Of a stretch of DNA of 64,000 bases, positions 35,571 through 46,600 are shown one piece after another. The notes beneath the pieces were generated by a model. It was not told where the DNA came from and did no database searches. It was given only the letters and a program-made list of their open reading frames with translations. The position numbers and the translations under genes are program-made. The DNA comes from Trema orientale (lineage: Eukaryota; Streptophyta; Magnoliopsida; Rosales; Cannabaceae). Positions within the stretch are counted from its first letter, which is position 1. Each line of letters begins with the position of its first letter. The stretch lies in the NCBI GenBank assembly GCA_002914845.1, contig JXTC01000134.1:396999-460998 (forward strand), in the 5' to 3' direction.

Positions 35571-35925
35571 GCAGAACTGAAACCAGGAACAATTAATGTT
35601 GCAAATACGATGAAAGAATTGGTATAGGTGCCAACAAAGAAAATCCCCAAATTTGCCAACCTTATTTGGAGTTGATTTGCACTCCTGGACTTTTTTTTCC
35701 CCTCAATTTTTTTTCTTTCTGTTTTGTTTTGTTTTGTCTTTTAGTAATTTTTTTTTTTGTTTTTTTAAATAATGTTACTAACAGTGTCTAATATCACAAT
35801 AAAATATAATTTTAATTTGTCAATGACAGACTGACACATTTAATATTGAGCGCCATATGGTACCCCTTAACGTTGTGACACATTTGATGTTGAGCCCAAC
35901 ATCACGTATATGTAGAGCCACAAAA

Positions 35926-37690
35926 CTACGCACTGCCGTTGAAATATGTCTGGAGGTCTGGCTCGTTTTCAAAGTATCTGCATACAGGGTTTGCGTACAC
36001 TACACATTCGTGAACTTTCAGCAAGAGCGCCGGAAATCGACTTCTAAAATAGTCATCTAAATCTTCAAGCCGAGACACTCCTATCATAAGCTTCTGAAAT
36101 ACTCAAAAAAATGGATGTGATCAATAGGGGATTTTTCGGAAATGTATCATATCGAAAAGAAATTTTCTAAATCCCAAAAAAAATTAAAAAACAAAAAGTT
36201 AGAACTTAATTAGTATTTCGAAGATGTATCATATCGAGAAGAAATTTACTACCTCCACAAGAAAAATAAAAAATAAATCACATATAGTGAGCTTAATTAG
36301 AGTACCTTGATATGTTCCGGAAATTGCATATAGTGAGCCTCCACGTTTCGCATAATTAGCAACAAGTCCGGAACTCTCCCATAATCATACCGATAGTCTC
36401 GGTTAGTATCTTCTTTGAGCATCTGATTTTTTTCTTTTTTTTGACTCTGGAAAGTGAGCATGTGATTGATTAACTCTACAGGCATTGTTTCGTCCCATCC
36501 CCCAACAGGCTTTCCCTCCCGATTCGCACCGATGTCGTCGAGGGTGATCTTATCAAGCTCATTCATGAGATAAGGATATTTAAACATTAAGGACTTTGTG
36601 ACACACAAAAAACCAATCCTGCTCTCTCGTTTCCATAGCTGTGGAAAGCTTAACACCTCACTTGCTTTTGGCCTGCAAATTTAAAGAACCAAAATATATA
36701 AGACGTATAATTGGATATGTGTTAAGCTATAACTTATGGATCGAAAAAGGAAATAAGTTTATAGTCTTACCTTAAGGTAGGATAGGGTTCTAGTAAACGA
36801 GAAATCAGATCACGAGCTTCAGGGTCTTTCACCGAAGACAGGTTCTCTACTTTATTGTTTTGAAAACCACCAAATCTTGGATGCTTACCATCAGTGATTA
36901 AGAAAAACAGAACACGGCCTAAATCAAGCATATTCTCATCCATCCTTCTTTGGGGTTGCCCGTCATTGCCAGAACCTTAAATCAATTGATCATTCGGAAA
37001 ATCAGATAGACCGAAAGTGAATAATAATAAGAATAATTACAAGCTTTAATTCTATTTTAGCATATTTAAATAGGAAAAATGTCATAAAATGACGTTGTGT
37101 TACAAAAAGGATGGTCATGAAATACAGTATTAATCATTTTATGATATTTTCTCCGTTTCTTATGATATAAAAAGAAAAATTCGTTGTACATACTCGTATT
37201 AGAGAGCTTTGCAGATATTCGTCGAACTTCTCTAATTATGAAAATGTTTTGAGGCTTCAGGTTCCCGTAAGTTCTTCCTGATGCATGTAACTCATCCAGC
37301 TGGAAAACGATATCCCTGTGGACAAATATATGTAGATCATAATTTAAATGTGACACATTTTTATTTCAAAGACTATAGTAAGTGTAACCCATCATATGCA
37401 TATAGTATGGTTTTAAAGGAAATGGATACATTTGATTAACCAACTAGTACTTACTTAATAAAATTGACTGCGACAGGTGTTAGACGACCATGTTTGGTAA
37501 GTTTAATTTCTCCCAAAACTTTCTTCAGTATTACCAAATGGTCCCCATTGCCATATACGGACACACTTCGATAATCATTATTACATGCTTCGACTAAGGC
37601 TTCCAAATGCCAGCCTTGGACGCAGTCACCGCGATTCCACTCAATTACTGGTGGAAGATACCTACCATTGATGTGTTCTACACAAATAGA
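35926..37690 (-). CDS. IRE1-like protein, degenerate kinase plus KEN endoribonuclease (locus B core)
   Basis: Five exons correspond one to one to locus A: 37455-37690, about 37190-37315, 36771-36975, 36306-36672 and 35926-36093 (TAG at 35926-35928). The catalytic loop HRDLKPQN is YGNLKPQN, so the catalytic Asp is lost, and the DFG-position Asp is Asn (LSNTS). It would be a pseudokinase. The KEN domain keeps the Tyr (YRYDYGRV), Arg-Asn and His (MRNVEAHY) that serve catalysis in IRE1, and ends in EDLDDYFRSRFPALLLKV. The KEN exon is 45 bp longer than in locus A. The frame is open across all exons, but the donor I find after the catalytic-loop exon (near 37188) leaves a phase that does not join to the next exon. 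Either another donor is used or the gene is damaged there. Its N-terminal exons lie beyond an inserted Tat element. Confidence 0.8.
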
Positions 37691-38180
37691 CTGGAATAAC
37701 AGAAATATTTAAATTAAATATAATTAACGTACATCTTAGAAAATTATGTGCAAATTAGTTAATAGAAACTAAGATATCGTAAAAAAGGATGAGACTAATC
37801 AAATATAATTGTGTAGGACTGGATTGTTGATATTCAAAAATATTTTGATATGGGTTGATCCCACAGTTGAACCTCATAGTATATATATAATAAAATAAAG
37901 ACATTTTTATTTTTTAAACTTATAACTTGAATTATTTGGTTTTTAACTCTAAGTGGCAGTAGAGGCATGGGTTAAACAAAGAAATACATTAGATACTAAT
38001 TAATTATATGATGTCATATCAGTCAAATTAGTTATTTTTAAACAAATATATATATATAGGAACTCTCAATTGATATTAGTGTATTTAAATTTATAATGAC
38101 ATATTAGTCAAATTATTTAGAATAATTTGTGAAATACATATGTCATTACTCTTAATCAATGAATGAGTCATTTTCCTTAC

Positions 38181-38432
38181 ACATTTCCGGCAGTGCTGGA
38201 CGATGTTCTGATGCCTCTGAAAAAACGTAGCAAAAGGTGACCGAACGATCTTCTTTATCTGGAAGTGTGCACAATCAACATGAAATATTAATTAGTAGAC
38301 TCGACACATGGAAAGAGAAAATACACAACTTAATTAAGCAAGGCAGACATTAACGAAACCCAAATAATACATGCAACCTGTTCCTCGGTGGCGTCGCCGG
38401 CTAAGATGATATTATAATTAGATAATTTAACC
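38181..38432 (-). CDS. Locus B N-terminal exon pieces next to the kinase
   Basis: 38181-38259 reads DKEDRSVTFCYVFSEASEHR and matches the position of the WKTFRSK-type exon of locus A. 38378-38432 reads SNYNIILAGDATEEQV and matches the ESN-type exon, but its acceptor AG is not seen. The first is 79 bp, not a multiple of three. Both look more decayed than the distal units, which suggests relaxed constraint. Confidence 0.4.
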
Positions 38433-38487
38433 ACTAATAAAAACAGTGAAAGAGTTCAAAGAAAGGCCATTAAATAATTATATTAGT

Positions 38488-39325
38488 TGTTGGTGTGAAT
38501 TTTAGTCTAATAACTAACGTGCGCCATGCGCCTTTAAGCAGTTTTTTTCTCAAAAAAAGTCAAAACCCAGATTTAATATAAGTGCTTTGTACACCTTGAA
38601 AAAAGGTTATAGATGGACCTTTCATTAACTGATAATAGGTGGTACCGGTGTGGTATCTACCAAATCTCCTCTGTAAAAAGGTAGTTAGTGATATATTCAA
38701 TAAAGTATTCGAAGGAATAGTAAATGAGTAGTAAATGAACTATAGGAGGAGGAAAGGGAAAATAAACAAATAGGGTTTTGAGGATTTGTGGCAGCTTACC
38801 TCTTTCAAGTGATTATGGGACCATCTATAGTGGCTTTGTAATCACCTAAAAGCAGGGTTGATTTCCATGTGTTTCTGAAAAGATAGAAGGGAATCCCACA
38901 AACCCACTTGTACGGACAAGCGTACATGATCGGGCCAAGTATCGGTCTCTCTACAGCTTGCGCTGTCCTTACCATATTCCTTGCTTGGGGCTATGTTGCT
39001 CTTGGTGGTCGGCCGATTCTTCTTGGTCCGTTGTTCTTTTGCTATGAGTGCTCACCTAGTTGGCTGGTAATATGAATGCCAATCATGGATTGGTCTTCTC
39101 ATTCGTTAACTTTCCCTTGGTACTATGGCTAGGCCTCTCCTCGAGCCCCTACTCGGCTTATCCTCGTGGTCTTCAGGGAGAAGCCAGTCCCTGGTGTCTC
39201 ATTCCTGTGGGCCCAGTTGGTCCGTAGAGTACTTGGTGTCGCTTTGGGCATACTAATACGACATGTCGTTTCTGTCCTGACATACGTGTTATTTTCTGAT
39301 TGGTTTGGAGAAATTATATTCAACA
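38488..39325 (-). repeat. Tat element LTR (3' on the minus strand)
   Basis: Aligns with 49601-50366 over most of its length: both share AGATGGACCTTTCA, AACTGATAAT, CTCCTCGAGCCCCTACTCGG and TTTTCTGATTGGTTTGGAG. Confidence 0.85.
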
Positions 39326-40274
39326 TCTAGCCCCCAAGTTCTCATTTTGACTTGCTTGGGACGAAAACTTTGTAATGCTTTGCCCGAGCGTACTGGACTC
39401 CTTTTTATAGCCGTCCAAGTGCTGACCATGTATGTCCGAGGTGCTGCCTTTCTGGTCTATTGTTCAACTGGCCCGAACATAGTCGGCATTCAGTAATGGT
39501 TATATCAAAGAGCAGTTTATCAGGATCTTTACAATCTTTGTAATCATAACTAACCCTTAATTGTGACATTGCTCTTTTCTCAGGAAGGTGCGGTATGCTT
39601 GTATTATTAACCTGGTCGGCTCATGCACTACATGTGCCTAATTACTGTCATCCACATAGCCTCTATATTAATCCTATGGCCAAAATTATTTTCCATTTTT
39701 CTTAAAAGAATACGAGGAGTCATACTTCGTGGTTTAAAAATCTCTTCGCTATCCATCGACACGTGGCTCTTTACTTTTGATCCAAGAGCTGTGTTGCTTC
39801 ACTTTACTTCTTTGCTTCCATTTTACTCTCATCTTTGAATCCTACAAAACTCTCACCCTCTCCATCACTTTGCTGTCCAAAGTCTTTTTGAGTGATTCCT
39901 CGTGGATAACTGAGTCGCTTTAATATTTCTTTTTCTTTCTCAACAAACTCCTATAATTTCTCTTATAGATCGCTCCTTTGCAATGCTTTAACCTATGGAT
40001 TTATTAATTTTTGCAGTTCTCTGTTCAAGGGCTTCTCTGGGATTTTCCACACCCTTGAGCTTGAGACACTTATGTTTGGTAAGTTTCTGGGTTTAAAACC
40101 AAGTTTTCTTCTATTTTTCCTTTGATTCCTTTTATTTTTGGGTTTCGGTTCTTGGGGTTTCTGCCTGGTCCGAGTAAGGGCTTGGATAGATATTCATGTG
40201 CTCAAGAACGACGGGTCTGACCACTTAGGAATGTCCCAATAATTTCCAAATAGGATTTTCCAAGACCTATTTCG

Positions 40275-41660
40275 ATGCCTATGGTTAATATGGTTTCCTC
40301 GGAAAGTGGCGGTGAGGTGGTATCGAGGTCCGAGCCCAGCATAAATGAGGCCAAGGACCAAGCAGCTGCCGATTTCTCTGTCAGTCCCGATCATGTGCAA
40401 GGTGAGGCCTTTGTTATCAATGATGCAGTTGTTGTCCCTGACCACCCTCACGTCCTTATTTCTGACAAGCAAGTCCCTGTAGCTGTTCGAAGGGCCGACG
40501 ACCACTCTGACGACGAAATTGACGCCACCTTAGATCACGAACTAGCCTTGCTCGGCCTGTCCCCGATCAGGTTCGACAGTCTCCAGCCTGACTTGTCCGA
40601 AGTAGTAACAGCTCTTGCTAATTATGATGGCTCATGCCCAATGTTGCAGATATTTTTAGGTGAGCTCGGCTTCCATCTCATAAGGATTTGTATCTCATGT
40701 CCGATTCGGAAGAGACTAGGGACGAATCGCTAATTTTAAATAGAAATAGGCCAATAATTCGAGTGTAGTACTCCATTCCCACATTAGTTCAGAACCAAGC
40801 CCAAGTTCCAAACTAAAACACTCCAAATGCAAGCGACCAAATAGCAAGCTATTAGGGTAGAAGTGCGTGATCCCGTGGTAAGCAGGGCCGAGCGAGATAG
40901 GCCACTAACGGAGTTCAGCACCAACTATTTCCCTTCTACCATGACAGACAAACTGCTATTGAGTGTTCATTCTTATTACGAAATTCCAGACGACATCCAT
41001 CTCCTCTCGCCAGGGGAAGGTGACGTCCCCATCCGACCACCAGCATGCTGTATAACCCTATACTTGGGTTTTTCGAGGCAGGATTGAGGCTCCCACGTCC
41101 TCCCTTCCTCTACGACTTCTTTTCTAAGTGTCAAATCTGCCCGACCCAGTTGAACCTAAATAGATGGCGGGTCTTAATTGGCCTATGGGTTATGTTCAAG
41201 GTTCAGGGCTGGCCAGACATCACCCTGCGCATGCTCAAGTACCTTTACCAGCTCAAAAATGCACCGAATAGCCGGGGCTTATATTACCTTCAAGCATACT
41301 CCTTTGAAGCCCCCAGTGTGGAGGTCGACAACTCTATATGTGCTATTCCCATTCTTGGTCGGGACATGTCTGACAAGTAGGGAAAGGGGAAGTAGCTCTA
41401 TGCCAAGATATCTTAGGACAATGACATGGGTGGCCAACTGCCGAGGGGCACATGCCCTATCCCATCTGCATTCCAACTTAGGCTGCAGTGGGCAATGCGG
41501 CATGCAGAGGTAGCCGACAGAAAAATAGTCGCTCGGGCCATCGCAATCAAAGGACTCAATCGTCGAGACAAAGAGATCGACAACTTGCTTACCGACATAA
41601 ATTTTGAGTATACAGGGTGGTACATGCTGAAGATCAGGACCGCCTTTGAAGAATTCGTCT
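40275..41660 (+). other. Antisense open frames of the Tat element (gypsy-type 'Transposase_28' family), fossil
   Basis: Read on the plus strand, opposite to gag-pol, this region has open frames with good codon balance. About 41045-41280 resembles the conserved block of the plant 'putative gypsy type transposon' family (PF04195), with FFEAGLRLPRPPFLYDFF and LNRWRVLIGLWVMF. In Tat elements such an extra antisense frame near the 3' LTR is known; its role is not established. It is broken here. Confidence 0.6.
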
Positions 41661-43299
41661 GAACAAGTCCTGCTCGTCTTATTCCTAATGAAGTAGGCCC
41701 CTCTAATCTTATCGAGTGACCATAGAGGTGAGGAGACCTTATAAGCAGGGACGCTTCACTACTACCTTCTCAGGCTAACCCGACCCTTCTCCCTCCAGCC
41801 CCCTCTGTTTCCTTGAGGCCAATGAGTCCAACGCCCTTTTCTCAATATCTAAGTATCTCTGATGAGCAAGGTCCCATTAGGGAGGGTCTTTAGAAGTAGA
41901 TTGAGATGCTAAATCTTTATCTAATTTTTAATTTTTCTTCTTGCAGAGCACGATATGTCTAGTGTGGACCCTAACTTCCACGACCTACTCGCCTAAAACC
42001 GGGCTCGTGAGGGTAGTGGTCAGAATTCACCAAGCAGTAGCTTGAGGCTGACCCTTCTGCGCAGTACTCTTCTTAGGACCTCTGAGCTTCCCCCTACCCC
42101 TCTTAATCAGACCTCTCCGTATTCTAGCTTCCTTGATAAAAGGCCGATGGACATGCCTCATCCTGACTCCCCCCTGCTCAATAGTTGAAAATATTCTTAA
42201 ATGGGCCAATGGACAAGATGAATACCACTTGTTCAAGTCAGCTGGTTGAGGACTGTTAGAGGCGCTCGGACAGGGACTTTGTTGCTCTTTGCTCAGAGTA
42301 CACATCTCGGGTACTTTTGATTCCTTCACTTTGTTTCCTTTACCTTTGTAATTTCCTAATAGTTGCTTTTCAACTCATGGCAGTAAGCCTTCATGAATGA
42401 ACTCATGTATGAGCACATGAAGGACTTGTCAGCTACCGCTAAGAGAGTATCGCTCCGAGTGCAACATGACCAGAGAGGAATGGGAGCAGCAGTTGAAAAG
42501 GGCCGATGACACTGAGAAACACATTAGTGAGGAGAAGAAGGCCACGCTCGAACTGAAGCACTAGGTCGGTAGTCTAAAATCAAAAATGGAGACCGCGCTT
42601 TCCACGGTCTCAGATGAGGTAAAAAAAGGTCATTGTCGAGGATTGGATAGCCACCCAATACTATCACTCAGACCTTTGGTGGGACACATATGAGTTAGGT
42701 TTTGAAAACTTAAAGGCAGCAGTGGTTACCCAGTACTGGGACTTGGACTTCGCCTTCCTGGAAGAGCAAAATACAGCTGCAGCTTTGGTTATTCAAGAGT
42801 GCAATAGGCCCGAGCTACCTCCTCCAGCTGATCAGGTGTCAACCACTCCGCTGAACAACCAGATCCCTCTGAGCACTCCAGCTAGTTGAGCTCACTCCTA
42901 CGCAGGCTATCTTTGTAAAAGTTAGGTTTTGGTTTATTTTTTATTTCTTTGGGATCTGATCCTGTTTTATTTTGTAAGGACAATTGACCCTTTTGGGTTA
43001 ACTCTTCTTCCTCCCTTTTGTCTAAACGATCTGTTCATATACATATATATATGTATATATATATCATTTTTGGAATGAATGTCTCCTATTTTTGCTTTTA
43101 CATGGCAATTTTTATAAAAGTTTTCCTACAGGTGATTCTACTACTGCTCGGATGTGCTGGTAGTAGGCCGAGCAATGCTGCTTCTAATCAAGCTCTATCG
43201 GATCTATGAGGATCCGAGCATAGGTGGTGTCAGATTTGGATTTAGGGTTAGCTGATCCTTTAGTGCTCAGATCATAATAGTTGGATTCGAGCATAAGTT

Positions 43300-43620
43300 G
43301 CCAAGCCTCAGTGATAGCAACTCTAGGTTAATCTTACATCGCTCGATTGTCCTAGTGCTATCATGCGACCTAGGAATAGCAATTCTTTGATCGGTTATCC
43401 TAGTGCTATGAAGCGACTTAGGAATAGCAACCTTTGATAGGTCGTCCTGGTGTTATCAAGCAACCAAGGGTCTTTGGCAAGTTGTCCTAATGCTATAGAG
43501 CTACCTAGGAACAACCTCCTTATTAGCTTGTCCCTAGTGCTCGGAAGCATGTCGAAGGATTGTATTCTTGGTACTCGGGAGCACATATAGAGATCTTATC
43601 TCTAGTGCTTAGAAGCACAT
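43300..43620 (+). repeat. Tandem repeats inside the Tat element
   Basis: Units of roughly 55-60 bp with CCTAGTGCTAT, GCGACCTAGGAATAGCAA and TGATCGGTTATC repeat four or more times with divergence, and a related AGTGCTCGGAAGCA series follows. Such repeats in the region between pol and the 3' LTR are known in Tat/Ogre elements. Confidence 0.7.
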
Positions 43621-46600
43621 AGAGGGGTCATTCATTTCATTCATATTTATTATTTTTTTTTGGTGGTGTTGGTGGGGTGCGGTGTGACCAACTCTCCCCT
43701 GCCCCCTTATTTTTCAAATTAAAAAGTTGAATTTTAAGTGGAAAGCAAAAGTAAACAAAAAGATAACACAAATCCATTAACTTTTCTGTTATATGCTTTC
43801 TTTATACTTACACAATTTGGCTAATAGTAATGTTTTCTCAAGTGTTCAGCATTCCATGGACATGGTAAGTTGTTGCCCCCAATGTCTTGCAGCTTATAAG
43901 TTCCTAGTCGGACAATCCCAGAGACTAGGTAGGGCCCTTCCTACTTTGGTCTGAGTGCACCTGCTCCAAACTCAGTCGTATTCAGGAACACACGCCTGAG
44001 AACTAGTTCCCCGACTTTGAATGTTCGTACTCGGACCTTTGAGTTATAATATTGAGCGATAGCATGTTTGTGGGCTGCCATTCTCATAAGAGCCTCCTCT
44101 CTTTTTTCCTTGATCAGTTCAAGATTTGCACACAGACCTTCTTCATTCTCCATGTTGCCTTCTTCAGGATTTCAATCCTTATAAGCTTCGACCCTGTAGC
44201 TTAGTATGCCGACCTCAGCAGGTATCACTGCGTTTGTGTTAAACATCAAGGAGAATGGCATCTCTCCTGTTGCGATCTTTTTAGTTATCCGATGAGCCCA
44301 TAGCATACCTGGCAGTTCATCAGTAGGCTTCCTTTAGCCTCTCTAGCACTTTCTTCAAGTTTTCTTTGATCATCTTGTTAACCGCTTCAACTTGGCCATT
44401 TGACTCAGGATTATTTGGGGAAGAGAATTGCTTATAGATCCCCCAGCTTTGGCGAAATCGCCTAAGCCTTGGGTTGTCAAATTACCGACCATTGTCAGTC
44501 ACTATCGAGTGGGAAGTCTAAACCGACAAACGATATTTTTCAAGATAAAATTTTTGCAGTTTGCTTCAGCCTCAACCCACTTAGTGAAGTAGTCAATAGC
44601 AACAATTGCAAACTTTGCTTGTGCTCGGATATTAGGCAAAGGTCGATCAAGTCTATACCCCATTTGGCGAACGACCAAGGACTGATGATCGGCGACAGGT
44701 GTTTTGGGTGCACTTTTGAATAGTAGGCAAAGTGCTGACACTTGCCCCATCTTTCTACTATTTCTCCTGAATCTTTTGTCGTGGTTTGCCAATAGAACCA
44801 TTGCCTTAGAGCCTTATGAGCAAACGACCTTAGTCCTGAGTGGTTTCCACACCCTCCTTCATGTATTTCTTTCAATACGTATTTGGCTTCTTTAGGACAG
44901 AGACATCTCAAATATGAAGCTGTATAACCCCTCCTGTAAAGCTTGTCTCCTATGATGGTATATCGATTAAACTGGTGCTTGATCTTCTGAGCTTCATTAT
45001 CATTAAGTAGCTTACCAGTTTCAAAATAATCCTTGAATGGGTCTATCCATGAAGGGACCTGGTTTATGCATATGTTCTTTTCACACTCTTGGGTGGTGGG
45101 CTCAGACAACGTCTCGAACAAGATCTACCTGAGAGAGTTCTCGACGAGCCTCGAGGTGAATCCTGTGAGGCTGACGGCCTCAGCATTCTCAGCTCTTAGT
45201 ACCCTAGTGGTTTTATACCAGGTCATTGCTCCTAAGTGCTCTTCTGCTTTTGCGAGGTATTTGACCATATTTTCCTTGTTCGCCTAGTATTCTTTCTTAA
45301 TCTAGTTCACCACTAATTGGGAATCGCTGAAGATTTCGACACGTTGCGCCCAGAGCTCCGTTGTCAACTTTAGACCTACAATCAGCACTTCATACTCGGC
45401 TTCATTAATCGAGGTACTGAAGCCAAGCCTCAATGCATAGCTGATTTTCTCTCATTCGGGCTAATGAGGATCAAGCCCCCTCTGCTCCCATTTGTACTAG
45501 ATGACCCGTCTACATAAAGCTGCCAAATAGAGTGATCAAATGACTTCTCCAATGTCCTCTTTGGTGCTTTGGTGGTTTTCTCCTTGTTGTAGGGGAGCTT
45601 TACCACCTCAGTAGGATAAGTGAACTTGGGTAAAAAGTTAACTAGTGCCTGTCCCTTGATTGTGGTTCTTAAGACAAACTCAATCTCAAATTCTCTGAGC
45701 TCTACAACCCACTTTGTTAAGTGGCCAGAAACATCAAGCTTTTGGAGAATTATTCTAAAGGGATAACTGGTCAGAACTTTAATTGTATGTGCCTGAAAGT
45801 ATGATCGGAGTTTCCTAGTAGCTGTTATTAAAGTAAGACCCAGTTTTCGATTTCTTGGTATCGAGTCTCAAAGTCGAGAAGGAACTTGCTAACATAGTAT
45901 ATTGGAACCTGCGTTTTTCCCTTATCCCTGCTAAGAACTCTGGTCATCACGTTCTCTGATACTGTCAGATATAAGATTAGGCTTTCCCCAGGCACAAGCT
46001 TGCCCAAAGTTGAAATTGCTCCAGACAGGCCTTGATTTCTTGGAAAGCCTTCTCGCATTCTTCCGTCCATACTAGGTTTCTTCCCATTTTTAATGCTTAG
46101 AAGAATGATCGGCATTTATTTGTCGGTAGGCTATGAACCTCCTAAACACTGCCACTATGCCGACCAAGCTTTGCATTTCCTCTGTAATTCTCGGGGAACG
46201 GAGGTCGAGTATCGTCTGGGTCTTTATAGGGTTTGCCTTGATGCCTCTGTGGCTTACCATGAACTGAGGAAATTCCTAGATTCAACCCCGAACGCACACT
46301 TGGCAGGGTTCAGCCTCATTTTGTATTCCCTCAGGATGTCAAACATTTCCTTCAGGTTCTTTACGTGGTCAGAATTCTTAAGGCTCTTGACTAACATGTC
46401 ATTAACATATACTTCTGTTGTTCTCCCAATCTGTTTTTTGAACATCATGTTCACCAGTTTTTGGTAGGTTACTCCAGCATTCTTTGGCTCGAACGGCATC
46501 ATTAAATAACTGTACATGTCTTGGTTGGTCGTGAAGGAGGTCTACTCTTCATCTTCCTGACACATATATCTTGTTATAGTCTGAATAGGCATCCATAAAA

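Noticed and set aside
43300-43620. Possible CRISPR-like array
   Set aside because: The units are contiguous and diverged without unique spacers, and the context is a plant retroelement.
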